Positions 1-8,324 of a stretch of DNA of 64,000 nt are shown here, in pieces. The notes beneath the pieces were generated by a model. The model saw nothing but the letters and a program-made list of their open reading frames with translations. It had not been told where the DNA came from and searched no databases. Each line of letters starts with the position of its first letter. The first letter of the stretch is position 1. The stretch lies in assembly GCA_965277345.1 (NCBI GenBank), contig CBDICI010000004.1:1178001-1242000 (forward strand), written 5' to 3'. Both the position numbers and the translations under genes were made by a program. The DNA is from CAIOYC01 sp965277345 (GTDB lineage Bacteria; Pseudomonadota; Alphaproteobacteria; Caulobacterales; Caulobacteraceae).

Positions 1-641
1 TACCACCTCAGGGCGAACCGGCCCACCAGCGCGCCGAGCGCCCCGGCCAGCAGCACCGGCAGGGTGTACCAGACCGCGACGAAGGGCATGGCGCTCTCGT
101 TGCAGCTGAAGGCATAGACGAAGGCGGCCAACCCGCCCGCCGCCAACCCCGCCGCCAGGCCCGCCAGCGTCGGCCGGGTGGGGGCGAAACCCCGCAGGCC
201 CATCACCGCGCCCACCAGCAGCGGCACGGCCAGGGCCAGGATCAGGCATGGGCACAGCCGCGCCGAATGCCCCATCAGCAGGTGATGCCGCGCCTCCGGC
301 GGCGCCATGGCGAGCCGTCCGGCCGCCACGACGGCGAACAGGGCCACCACCGCCGCCAGCACGACGCCCGGCAGGTTGGCTCCGACCCCCGGCCTACCCA
401 GACGTTCCGCCGCCCAAAGCGCCAGGCCGCCGAGCGCCAGCGTATAGGCGAACTTGGTCCAGAACATCATGGTGCCCATGGCGGTGGGCATGTCCGGCCG
501 CAGGCCGAGCACCACCAGCATCAGCACGGCGGAGACCACGGCGCCGCCGCCGACCCAGGCCGCCATGCGCCACACCGGCGCGCGGGTGGAGGTGGGCTCC
601 AGCCGTTCGCTCAGCACCTCGATCAGGTCGTCGGTCCTCAT
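1..641 (-). CDS. nrsF: NrsF-type (DUF1109) anti-sigma membrane protein, cut at window edge
   Basis: Reading leftward from the ATG at 641 gives about 213 residues ending in Phe-Ala-Leu-Arg-Trp, followed by the two bases TA at the window edge, so the stop codon is probably just outside. Six or so hydrophobic segments are visible. Family-like features include a Met-Phe-Trp-Thr-Lys segment near residue 58, a His-Ser-Ala...Cys-Pro-Cys segment in the middle, and a late Tyr-Ala-Phe-Ser-Cys-Asn-Glu followed by Pro-Phe and Trp-Tyr. These match the DUF1109/NrsF family, which holds SigF-type ECF sigma factors inactive at the inner membrane. The start codon overlaps the sigma factor stop as ATGA, so the pair is translationally coupled. 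The length is as expected for the family. Confidence 0.88.
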   Translation of the reverse strand, partial: MRTDDLIEVLSERLEPTSTRAPVWRMAAWVGGGAVVSAVLMLVVLGLRPDMPTAMGTMMFWTKFAYTLALGGLALWAAERLGRPGVGANLPGVVLAAVVALFAVVAAGRLAMAPPEARHHLLMGHSARLCPCLILALAVPLLVGAVMGLRGFAPTRPTLAGLAAGLAAGGLAAFVYAFSCNESAMPFVAVWYTLPVLLAGALGALVGRFALRW

Positions 642-1204
642 GGGGCCGCCTCCCCGTCCTGCCCATCCCCAGAGGCGTCCTGCTCCTTGGCCAGCGCCTT
701 CATGCCGCGATGGACGTTGACCTTCACCGCCCCTTCGCTCAGCCCGACCCGCGCTCCGGCCTCCGCGTTGGACAGGCCCTCGATCTTGGTGGCGCGGATC
801 AGGGCCGCGCGGGCGGGCGGCAGCTTGTCGAGCAGGCGCGAGACGTCACGCCGCGCCATGGCCGGCTCGATCTGATCCACAGCGAACAGCGCCGCCGCGT
901 CCTCCAGCGGCACGGGGTTGCGCACCTTGCGGCGGCGATAATGGTCGATCAGGCGATAGCGGGCGATGGCGTAGACCCAGGCCGTCAGCGGCTGCTTAGG
1001 GTCATAGCTGTCGCGGCGGCGATGCATGGCGATAAGCGTATCCTGTACCAGGTCCTCGGCGTCGTCCTGCGCGTCGCCGAGCCGGCGGGCGTAGTAGGCG
1101 CGCAGGTGGCGGGTGAGTTCGGCCAGTAGCCGGGTGTAGGCGCGCGCGTCCCCGTCGAGCGAACTCAGCATCAGCGCCCGTAACGCCGGTTCGGCCTCGA
1201 TCAC
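638..1204 (-). CDS. sigF: SigF-type ECF RNA polymerase sigma factor
   Basis: A 188-residue ECF sigma factor. Region 2 covers about residues 25-90, with a DAEDLVQDT core and a TAWVYAIARYRLIDHYRR helix. Region 4 covers about residues 120-172, with LPPARAALI and a GLSNAEAGARVGLSEGAVKV helix-turn-helix. I chose the GTG at 1204 because GAGG lies five bases upstream and the protein then has the usual length; longer readings run through the promoter region. It is followed by the anti-sigma gene with a 4-base overlap. In Caulobacter the SigF/NrsF pair responds to oxidative or metal stress; that role is carried over from the family. A GTAACC element upstream suggests autoregulation. Confidence 0.88.
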   Translation of the reverse strand: MIEAEPALRALMLSSLDGDARAYTRLLAELTRHLRAYYARRLGDAQDDAEDLVQDTLIAMHRRRDSYDPKQPLTAWVYAIARYRLIDHYRRRKVRNPVPLEDAAALFAVDQIEPAMARRDVSRLLDKLPPARAALIRATKIEGLSNAEAGARVGLSEGAVKVNVHRGMKALAKEQDASGDGQDGEAAP

Positions 1205-1219
1205 TCCCACCTCGCTGAA

Positions 1220-1245
1220 TGCGCGCGTAAGAGGCGATTGGTTAC
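1220..1245 (-). promoter_or_regulatory. Candidate SigF-type promoter of the sigma/anti-sigma operon
   Basis: On the minus strand GTAACC occupies 1245-1240, followed after 16 bases by CGCA at 1223-1220, a one-base mismatch to the CGAA -10 element I recall for Caulobacter SigF promoters. It lies just before the sigma factor GTG at 1204. It points to autoregulation, though the -10 mismatch keeps confidence moderate. Confidence 0.5.
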
Positions 1246-1281
1246 ATAGATTTCCTGCGCTGCGAAGCGGGGGAATGGGGT

Positions 1282-1307
1282 GTAACCTCCCCGCCATCCG
1301 CCCCGAA
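1282..1307 (+). promoter_or_regulatory. Candidate SigF-type promoter of the DUF1223 gene
   Basis: GTAACC at 1282-1287 and CGAA at 1304-1307 are separated by exactly 16 bases. This is the full GTAACC-N16-CGAA pattern remembered for SigF-dependent promoters in Caulobacter. It lies about 45 bases upstream of the divergent gene's ATG at 1353, a normal distance. The neighbouring sigma factor gene makes a regulatory link likely. Confidence 0.68.
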
Positions 1308-1352
1308 CTCTGGGACAACCGACCCACCGCATGACCTGACAACGAGACGACC

Positions 1353-2039
1353 ATGACCCGGCTGACCCTGATCCCCTTCGCCGCCGCCGCGCTCCTGGCC
1401 GTCGCCTCGCCCGGCGACGCCCAGCCCCGCCTCTCGGTGGTGGAGCTGTTCACCTCCCAGGGCTGCTCCTCCTGCCCGCCCGCCAACGACAACGTGGCCG
1501 CCCTGTCCGGCCGCGGCGACGTGATCGCCCTGTCGTTCGGCGTGACCTACTGGGATCAGCTCGGCTGGAAGGACACCTTCGCCCAGCCCGCCTACACCCA
1601 GCGGCAGGTGGCCTATGCCCGGTCCCTCAAGCACGACGCGCCGTTTACGCCCCAGGTGGTGGTGGACGGCAAGGCCGACGTGGTCGGCGCGCGCCACGGC
1701 GAGATCGAACCGCTGATTGCCCGCGAACGGATCGAGGGACCCTCGCTCAGCGTCGCCGCCGATGCGGTGGAGGTGGGCGCCGGCCGGGCGCCGGTCGCCC
1801 CCGCTGACGTCTGGCTGGTGCGCTATGACCCCCGCACCGTGCAGGTGCCGGTGCGCGCCGGCGAGAACAGCGGCAAGACCCTGCCGCACAAGAACGTGGT
1901 CAAGGCGCTGGTGCGCCTCGGCGGCTGGAGCGGCCAGGCCACCCGTTTCGCCCTGCCGCCGGCCCAGCCCGGCCTGTCCACCGCCGTCCTGGTGCAGACC
2001 CGTGGCGCCGGCCCGATCCTGGCGGCGGCGAGGGGCTGA
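1353..2039 (+). CDS. Secreted thioredoxin-like DUF1223 protein
   Basis: A 228-residue protein with a signal peptide over roughly residues 1-23 (hydrophobic Ala/Leu core, then a cleavage-like Asp-Ala-Gln). The mature protein begins with a thioredoxin-fold strand, VVELFTSQGCSSCPPAN, which carries the Cys-Ser-Ser-Cys redox pair and is the hallmark of DUF1223. A later FTPQVVVDG segment fits the fold. It is therefore probably a periplasmic thiol protein. It is divergent from the sigF/nrsF pair and has its own SigF-type promoter, so it is a likely member of that stress regulon. The exact biochemical role of DUF1223 is not established as far as I know. Confidence 0.85.
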   Translation: MTRLTLIPFAAAALLAVASPGDAQPRLSVVELFTSQGCSSCPPANDNVAALSGRGDVIALSFGVTYWDQLGWKDTFAQPAYTQRQVAYARSLKHDAPFTPQVVVDGKADVVGARHGEIEPLIARERIEGPSLSVAADAVEVGAGRAPVAPADVWLVRYDPRTVQVPVRAGENSGKTLPHKNVVKALVRLGGWSGQATRFALPPAQPGLSTAVLVQTRGAGPILAAARG

Positions 2040-2138
2040 TCCCCTTCGGCCGCGCCGGCGGGAAGCCTGCTCCGCTCCAAATTTTCCCCTGCGCAAGCCT
2101 TCATCGAGAACTCCCCTCTCCCCTTGCGGGGGCGGGGG

Positions 2139-3569
2139 CTAGTCCCGCAGCCGCCAGGTGGCGCCGGTGGGGTTGTCCATCACCACCACGTTGAGTTCGG
2201 TCAGCCGATCCCGGATGCGGTCGGCCTCGGCCCAGTCCTTGGCCTGGCGGGCGATCAGGCGCTCGGCGATCAGCGCCTCCACCTCGGCCGCCAGCGTGTC
2301 GTTCGCCCCGCCCCTGAACCATACGCTGGGATTCTGCTGCAGCACGCCCATGACCTCGGCAAGGCGCAGCAGGTCGGCCTTGACACCCATGGCTTCGTTC
2401 ATGTCGTTGGCGGCCACCGCGCGCTCCAGGCGAGCGGAGAGGGCAAAAAGGTGGGCGATGGCCTCGGGCGTATTCAGGTCGTCCGTGAGGGACTCCAGGG
2501 CGCCGGGCGCCACTGTGCGGGCCGGCTCGATGTCCTCCGCCCGCTGCAGCACGCCATAGAGCCGATCCAGCGCCTTCCGCGCCTGCTCCAACAGCTCCGC
2601 CGTCCAGTCCAGCGGTGAGCGATAATGGCCGCTGAGCAGGGCCCAGCGGATCACCTCGCCCGGCCAGGTCTTCACCAGTTCGTGCACCAGCACCACGTTG
2701 CCGAGGCTCTTGCTCATCTTCTCGCCGGAGAAGTCGAGGAAGCCGTTGTGCATCCAGTGACGGGCATACGCGCGCGGATCGTCCGAGCCGTGCGCGGCGC
2801 AGGACTGGGCGATCTCGTTGGTGTGATGGGGGAAGATCAGGTCGTGTCCGCCGCCGTGGATATCCACGGGCAGGCCGAGCACGCTCTCGGCCATCGCCGA
2901 GCATTCGATGTGCCAGCCGGGCCTGCCCCTCAGCCCTCGTGGGCCGTCCCATTCGGGCTCGCCGGGCTTGGAGGGCTTCCACAGCACGAAGTCGGCCGGG
3001 TGGCGCTTGTTGGCCGCCACCTCCACCCGCGCGCCGGCGATCATGTCGTCGAGCGATCGGCCGGACAGCCTCCCATAGCGGCCCGAGCCCGCGTCATACT
3101 CGGCCACATCGAACAGCACCTCGGCCCCGCCGTCCTGGTTCGGGCTCACATAGGCGAGGCCCCTCGCGATCATGGCCTCGATCAGGGCGCTCATCTGGGC
3201 GATATGGGCGGTGGCGCGGGGCTGGTGGTCGGGCGCAAGCGCGTTCAGCACCGCCATGTCGGCATCGTAGATTTCGGCGTACCTGCCCGTGATGACCGAG
3301 ATATCCACGCCCTGCGCCATGGCGGCGGCGTTGATCTTGTCGTCCACGTCGGTGACGTTGCGGGCATAGACCACCCGATGCGTGGGGTAGAGCCGCTTCA
3401 GCAGACGATACAGCACGTCGAACACCACCACAGGACGCGCATTGCCGATGTGGGCGTAGTTGTAGACCGTGGGTCCGCACACATAGAGGGTGATCCGGTC
3501 CGAGCCCTCGCGGGGCGTGAACGGCGTCTTCTGGCCGGTCAGGGTGTCGTGCAGCGTCAGCGTGGTCAT
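2139..3569 (-). CDS. cysS: Cysteinyl-tRNA synthetase
   Basis: A 476-residue class I aminoacyl-tRNA synthetase that charges tRNA-Cys in the cytoplasm. The HIGH-type motif is His-Ile-Gly-Asn at residues 40-43, and the KMSKS loop is at 284-288. The zinc ligands used to select cysteine are visible as Cys31, Cys223, His248 and Glu252, with the same Cys-His-Glu spacing as in the E. coli enzyme. The C-terminal third has the helical anticodon-binding region typical of the family. The length is normal. It appears to be transcribed alone, with the helicase gene upstream on the same strand 34 bases away. Confidence 0.97.
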   Translation of the reverse strand: MTTLTLHDTLTGQKTPFTPREGSDRITLYVCGPTVYNYAHIGNARPVVVFDVLYRLLKRLYPTHRVVYARNVTDVDDKINAAAMAQGVDISVITGRYAEIYDADMAVLNALAPDHQPRATAHIAQMSALIEAMIARGLAYVSPNQDGGAEVLFDVAEYDAGSGRYGRLSGRSLDDMIAGARVEVAANKRHPADFVLWKPSKPGEPEWDGPRGLRGRPGWHIECSAMAESVLGLPVDIHGGGHDLIFPHHTNEIAQSCAAHGSDDPRAYARHWMHNGFLDFSGEKMSKSLGNVVLVHELVKTWPGEVIRWALLSGHYRSPLDWTAELLEQARKALDRLYGVLQRAEDIEPARTVAPGALESLTDDLNTPEAIAHLFALSARLERAVAANDMNEAMGVKADLLRLAEVMGVLQQNPSVWFRGGANDTLAAEVEALIAERLIARQAKDWAEADRIRDRLTELNVVVMDNPTGATWRLRD

Positions 3570-3603
3570 GGCTGGGCTTTTACCGGTAAGGCGCCAAGGG
3601 ATG

Positions 3604-6450
3604 CTAGGCCCGGCTGAGGAAGTCGCTCACCTGCTCGATGGCGTCCACCAGGCCCATACGCTGCACCTCTACCCCCTCTGGCAGGCTGGAGAACAGGCGG
3701 GTGGGGGCGGCGGCGTCGAGCATGACGAACACGCCCCGGTCGTCGGCGCGGCGGATCAGGCGGCCGAAGGCCTGGGCGATACGGGCGCGGGCCAGGGCGT
3801 CGTCATAGGTCCGCCCGCCGAAGGTCTCGCGCCGCGCCTTGTGCAGGATGTCGGGCCGGGGCCAGGGAATGCGGTCGAACACCAAAAGGCGCAGCGAGCG
3901 ACCCGGCACGTCCACGCCGTCGCGCACCGCGTCGGTGCCGAGCAGGCAGGCGTCCTCCTCCGCGCGGAAGATGTCCACCAGGGCGCCGATCTCCAGCGGG
4001 TCCACGTGCTGGGCGTAGAGCGGCAGGCCGCGCTCGGCCAAAGGCGCGGCGATCTTGTCATAGACGGCGCGGAGGCGGCGGATAGCGGTGAACAGGCCAA
4101 GCCCGCCGCCGCCCGACGCGGTGAACAGCTCGCGCAGGGCGGCCGCCACCTGGCGCGGATCGTCCTTGCCCACATCGGTGACGACGATGCAGCGCGCGTT
4201 CCGCGCGTAGTCGAACGGCGAAAGCAGTCTCAGCGTCTTGGGCGTCTCCGCCAGCCGCGCCGCGCCGGTGCGCATCTCGGCCAGGGCGAAGGGCGCGTCG
4301 TGCGCCATGTCGGCCAGGGTGGCGGAGGTGACCAGCACGCCGTGCGCCGGCCGCAGCACCGTGGCTTCCAATGGCTCGGTGGGGTCGATCCAGTGGCGGC
4401 GGAACGCGGCGTCGGCGATGCGTCCGAAAGCGCTGACCGCCTCGAACCAGTCGACGAACAGCGGCGCATCGCTGTCGTCCTGCAAGGTGGCCAGCATGGC
4501 GCGCCAGGCAGGGAGCTGCATCCGCGCGCGGCGATCCAGGCCCCGCAGCGCCCCTTCGATCCGAGCCCGCTCGCCGGTGGGCAGTTCGCTCGCCTCCTCG
4601 TCCAGCAGGTCCTGCAGCGCTTCGGCGAGGGTGGCCAACGGCGCCTCCACCGCCGCCAGCGCGGCCGCGGCGAGGGCGGCGGCGGCCTTCACCGCGTCCA
4701 GGACGGGGCGGGCGGCGCACTCCATCCCCTCGGCCTTGGTATCCGCGCGTGCGCGGAGCTGTTCCAGCAGGGCGGCCAGGAACCCCTCCACCGGGCCGAC
4801 GGGGTTGGCGCGCACCGGCTCCTCCCCATACCCTCCGTCATAATCGGGCGGCGGGGCGATGCGGGCGGACCAGCCCTCGCCCGGAAGCTGGGCGGCGGCG
4901 CGGATCGCCTGGTTCAGCGCCACGTGGGCGCCTTCCCGGTCGGCCAGCAGATCGCCCAGCCGCTGCTCCAGCCCCCGGCCGCGCCGTCGCCCCTCCGGTC
5001 CCCGTATCCAGCGGCGCAGCTCCGCCGCCTCCTGGCCGGACAGGCAGGCGGAAAAGGCGCTGTCGGCGGCGTCGAACAGGTGGTGGCCCTCGTCGAACAC
5101 CACGCGCTTCAGGGCCGCGGTCTCGCCGTCCGCCTTCTGGCCACGCGCGGTGCGGGCGCCGTCGAAAGCGGCCTGGGTCATCACCAGCGCGTGGTTGGCG
5201 ATGACGATGTCCGCCTTCCGGGAAGCACGGATCGCTTTTTCTACGAAGCAGGTACGGTAATGGACGCAGCCGGCGTGGACGCACTCGCCCCGCCGGTCGA
5301 TCAGGTTGCCGGGTCCCGCCTGCGCCAACCCGCCAATGGCGAACAGCGAGGGCAGCCAGGCTGGAAAGTCGCCGCCGGTCATGTCGCCGTCGCGGGTGGC
5401 GCGCACCCAGCGGCTGACCAGCGCCGCGCCGATCAGGTCGCCTGCGCCGAGGGCGGCGGCATTGGCGAAGTCCTGCAGGTTCAGCAGGCAGAGATAGTTC
5501 TCCCGCCCCTTGCGCACCACCGCCTTGCGGGCGCGGACCTCGGGGTCGGGATAGAGGGCGTGGCTCTGCCGCTCGATCTGGCGCTGCAGGGCGCGGGTAT
5601 AGGTGGAGACCCACACCGCCGGCCCGTTGGCTTCGGCCCAGAGCGAAGCGGGCGCCAGATAGCCCAGCGTCTTGCCCACCCCGGTGCCCGCCTCGGCCAG
5701 CATCAGGCGGGGCTGGCCCTCGCGCTCGCGCGGCTGGAAGGCGAAGGCGGTCTCGGCGGCGAAGTCAGCCTGGGCCGGGCGGGCCTCGTCCAGGCCCGAT
5801 TGCAGCAGAAGGTGGGCAAGGCGCCCACGCACCTTGTCCGGGTCGATGGGTTTGGAGCCGGCCTCCCCCGCCGGCGCCTCGTCTTCCCATGCCTTCAGTC
5901 GGCCCCAGACGTCGAGGCCGGAGCTGCGCCAGGCCTGGCCGAGGGGTTGGGACCGCAGGGCTTGCACGGCGAGCGGCCCCCACGCCCAGCCGGCGCGGGC
6001 CAGCGTCTCGGCCACCGCCAGCGCCTCCTCCCGCGAGGGCCAGGGCGCCGCAGCCAGCTCGGTCAGCAGCATCTCCGCCGCCTGTCGGAGCGACAGGGCC
6101 TGCGCCTCCACCGCCCGGGGCTCGGGCAGGCCCAGCGCCACCGCCAGCCCGGTGGGCGAGGGGGCGCAGAACTGCGCCGGGCGGACGAAGGCGAACAGCT
6201 CCAGCACATCGAACAGGTGACGCGCGCGGGCGGGCGCGTTCAGGCCGAGCCGCCGGGCCGTCAGGCCGGCGTGGGCCACCGCCACGGGGCCGGCGACAAA
6301 GGCGTCCCGCGCCGCGCCGGGCTTGAGTTTTTGCACCCCGTGCTCACCGGCCAGCGCCGCGGTGGGTCCCGGCGTCGCCGCCAGCGCCGGCGGCAGCACG
6401 GCCACGGGCGCGCGGGTCAGGTCGGGCGGGTCGGTGGGAACGGGGAGCAC
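3604..6450 (-). CDS. DinG-family ATP-dependent DNA helicase
   Basis: A superfamily 2 helicase of about 948 residues with XPD/DinG architecture. Walker A is seen as EAGTGVGKT and Walker B as the DEGHH box. Between them, one Cys in the ENYLCLLNL segment and three in GECVHAGCVHYRTCF are placed to hold the 4Fe-4S cluster typical of the family, followed by the IANHALV motif. The C-terminal motor has GLFTAI and a late QAFGRLIRR arginine-finger motif. The N-terminal 250 residues are a variable domain common in alphaproteobacterial members. The start is uncertain: I prefer GTG at 6450, since the longer reading from ATG 6555 runs into the divergent gene's promoter region and has an atypical low-complexity beginning. 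It probably acts in repair or R-loop/G4 resolution. Confidence 0.88.
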   Translation of the reverse strand: MLPVPTDPPDLTRAPVAVLPPALAATPGPTAALAGEHGVQKLKPGAARDAFVAGPVAVAHAGLTARRLGLNAPARARHLFDVLELFAFVRPAQFCAPSPTGLAVALGLPEPRAVEAQALSLRQAAEMLLTELAAAPWPSREEALAVAETLARAGWAWGPLAVQALRSQPLGQAWRSSGLDVWGRLKAWEDEAPAGEAGSKPIDPDKVRGRLAHLLLQSGLDEARPAQADFAAETAFAFQPREREGQPRLMLAEAGTGVGKTLGYLAPASLWAEANGPAVWVSTYTRALQRQIERQSHALYPDPEVRARKAVVRKGRENYLCLLNLQDFANAAALGAGDLIGAALVSRWVRATRDGDMTGGDFPAWLPSLFAIGGLAQAGPGNLIDRRGECVHAGCVHYRTCFVEKAIRASRKADIVIANHALVMTQAAFDGARTARGQKADGETAALKRVVFDEGHHLFDAADSAFSACLSGQEAAELRRWIRGPEGRRRGRGLEQRLGDLLADREGAHVALNQAIRAAAQLPGEGWSARIAPPPDYDGGYGEEPVRANPVGPVEGFLAALLEQLRARADTKAEGMECAARPVLDAVKAAAALAAAALAAVEAPLATLAEALQDLLDEEASELPTGERARIEGALRGLDRRARMQLPAWRAMLATLQDDSDAPLFVDWFEAVSAFGRIADAAFRRHWIDPTEPLEATVLRPAHGVLVTSATLADMAHDAPFALAEMRTGAARLAETPKTLRLLSPFDYARNARCIVVTDVGKDDPRQVAAALRELFTASGGGGLGLFTAIRRLRAVYDKIAAPLAERGLPLYAQHVDPLEIGALVDIFRAEEDACLLGTDAVRDGVDVPGRSLRLLVFDRIPWPRPDILHKARRETFGGRTYDDALARARIAQAFGRLIRRADDRGVFVMLDAAAPTRLFSSLPEGVEVQRMGLVDAIEQVSDFLSRA

Positions 6451-6593
6451 GCGCCAACCTAACCGCCCCCCACCCGAAACGGAACAGGAACATGATGACG
6501 CGGGAATCTCGTGAACCCAACGCCTCGCCGCTGCCATTTCCCGCTTGTTAACCATGATCGGCGAGGGTCGGGGGGTTGGAGCCCGGCCCCCGT

Positions 6594-7802
6594 ATGTTTG
6601 CCCGCCGCCCTGTCGCCGCTACCCTCGCGCCGGTTCGCAGCGCGAGCGGTCTCATGCCCGCGATCCTGGCCAAGCCCTGGGCGCTGCCCGCCGGCGCCGC
6701 AGCTCTGCTACTGGTGTCCCTCACCCTGTTCGTGCTGGTCACCGCCAACCCCCACGCCGGGGCGCCGATGGTGAAGGTCGCCCTCGACCAGGGCGGCCCG
6801 AAGGGGCCGGTGCGCCTGCGTCCCGGCCTGCCGGGCGACCCCAACGCCCCGCCGACGCTCGGCTCGCTGGCGCCCGGCCAGGACGTGGCCATGCCCGGCG
6901 CCCCTGATCCGCTCGCCGCCCAGATCGACGGCGGCCTCGCCACCGGCGGCCAGGCGGTGATCACGCTGCCGCAGGGCGCGACACTGGGCGGCGGCGTCGC
7001 TGTGCCCGCGCCCCGGCCGAAGGCGCCGCCGCTTACCCCCGCGCCCATCGCCGGGCTGACCGCGGCGGGACCCGGCGGCCTGCTCCCGGTCATCGGCCGC
7101 GACGGCAGGACCCCGTTTCAGGCCTACGCCCGACCCTTCCAGTCCAACGGCAAGCCCAAGATCGCCATAATCGTCGGCGGCCTCGGCCTGAACAGCGCCG
7201 CCACCCGCGCCGCCATCGACAAACTGCCGCCGGAGGTGACGCTGAGCTTCGTGCCCTATGCCGACGGCCTGCAGGGCTGGATGGACCTGGCCCGCGCCAA
7301 TGGCCACGAGGTGGTGATGGAACTGCCGATGGAGCCCATCGACTATCCCGCCAACGACCCCGGCCAATACACCCTGATGACGAATGCACCCCCCGGGGAG
7401 ACAGTGAAACGGCTGGAGTGGCTGCTCTCGCGCGCCACCGGCTATTTCGCCACGACCAACTATCTCGGCGGCCGGTTCGTGACCTCCGACAGCGCCATGG
7501 GCGTGCTGATGGGGGCGCTGAAGGGCCGGGGCCTCGGTTTTCTCGACGACGGTTCGGCCATCCGCCGGGGCCTCGGCGGCGCGCCGCGCGCCTCGGCCGA
7601 CGCCGTCGTCGATGAGCAGCTCTCCGCCGAATCGATCGACCAGCAACTCCTGAAGCTGGAGGCGCAGGCCCTGGCCCACGGGCAGGCGCTGGGAACCGGC
7701 TTCGCCTATCCGATCACGGTGGAGCAGGTGACGCGCTGGGCCGCCGTCCTCGCCGGGCGCGGTTATCAACTGGCGCCGGCCTCGGCAGTCATGCGAAAGT
7801 AG
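6594..7802 (+). CDS. YibQ-type divergent polysaccharide deacetylase, membrane anchored
   Basis: A 402-residue protein with an N-terminal membrane anchor (about residues 22-45), a Pro/Ala/Gly-rich linker, then a divergent polysaccharide deacetylase (DUF610/YibQ) domain from about residue 180. Recognisable parts are PKIAIIVGGLG, the VTLSFVPYADGL strand, the HEVVMELPMEP segment and a late LGFLDDGS. The first motif has Gly-Gly where many relatives have Asp-Asp; I believe this is common in alphaproteobacterial members, so catalytic activity is doubtful. The ATG at 6594 is preferred over a TTG 18 bases upstream. The gene order deacetylase then rppH is frequent in Alphaproteobacteria, and the gap to rppH is only 3 bases. 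Confidence 0.87.
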   Translation: MFARRPVAATLAPVRSASGLMPAILAKPWALPAGAAALLLVSLTLFVLVTANPHAGAPMVKVALDQGGPKGPVRLRPGLPGDPNAPPTLGSLAPGQDVAMPGAPDPLAAQIDGGLATGGQAVITLPQGATLGGGVAVPAPRPKAPPLTPAPIAGLTAAGPGGLLPVIGRDGRTPFQAYARPFQSNGKPKIAIIVGGLGLNSAATRAAIDKLPPEVTLSFVPYADGLQGWMDLARANGHEVVMELPMEPIDYPANDPGQYTLMTNAPPGETVKRLEWLLSRATGYFATTNYLGGRFVTSDSAMGVLMGALKGRGLGFLDDGSAIRRGLGGAPRASADAVVDEQLSAESIDQQLLKLEAQALAHGQALGTGFAYPITVEQVTRWAAVLAGRGYQLAPASAVMRK

Positions 7803-7805
7803 GGC

Positions 7806-8324
7806 GTGATCGCTTCCGAGGACATCCTCCCCCTGAACGACCCCGGCCCAGACTATCGCCCCAATGTGGGCGTGGTGCTGCTCAACGCCCAGGGCCTGGC
7901 CTGGCTCGGCCATCGCGCCGGCGAGAGCGGGCCGCACGGCTGGCAGTTCCCGCAGGGCGGCGTCGATCCCGGCGAGGACCTGGAGGCGGCGGCCCGGCGC
8001 GAGCTCAGCGAGGAGACCGGCGTCCGCTCCGTCCGCCTCATCGGCCGCACCGGGGGCTGGATCGCCTACGACTTCCCCCCTGAAGTTCTGGCCGACAAGC
8101 GGCGCGCACGGGGTTTCAGGGGCCAGAAGCAGGTCTGGTTCGCCCTCCGCTTCGAGGGCGAGGACGGCGAGATCGACCTCTTTTCTCACGGGGAGGTGGA
8201 GTTCGACGCCTGGCGCTGGGCCTCGCTGTCCGAGGCGGTGGACCTGATCGTGCCGTTCAAGCGCGCGGTCTACCGGACCGTGGTGGACGCCTTCGCCCCT
8301 TTCGCGCACGCCCCCGCCGCATGA
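7806..8324 (+). CDS. rppH: RNA 5'-pyrophosphohydrolase (Nudix)
   Basis: A 172-residue Nudix hydrolase. The Nudix box is complete at residues 51-73 (Gly51, Glu57, Arg65-Glu66, Glu69-Glu70, Gly72), preceded by the RppH-typical YRPNVGVVLLN and GWQFPQGGVDPGE segments. RppH removes pyrophosphate from the 5' end of transcripts to start RNA decay; the alphaproteobacterial relative (IalA/NudH type) also hydrolyses dinucleoside polyphosphates. The start is GTG. It follows the deacetylase by 3 bases and overlaps the next gene's ATG by 4 bases, so the three genes form one transcription unit. Confidence 0.95.
   Translation: MIASEDILPLNDPGPDYRPNVGVVLLNAQGLAWLGHRAGESGPHGWQFPQGGVDPGEDLEAAARRELSEETGVRSVRLIGRTGGWIAYDFPPEVLADKRRARGFRGQKQVWFALRFEGEDGEIDLFSHGEVEFDAWRWASLSEAVDLIVPFKRAVYRTVVDAFAPFAHAPAA

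Noticed and set aside
3490..6462. A plus-strand open frame of nearly 1000 codons opposite the DinG-like helicase
   Set aside because: No domain and the composition of a shadow frame; the helicase on the other strand has all motor motifs and iron-sulfur cysteines.
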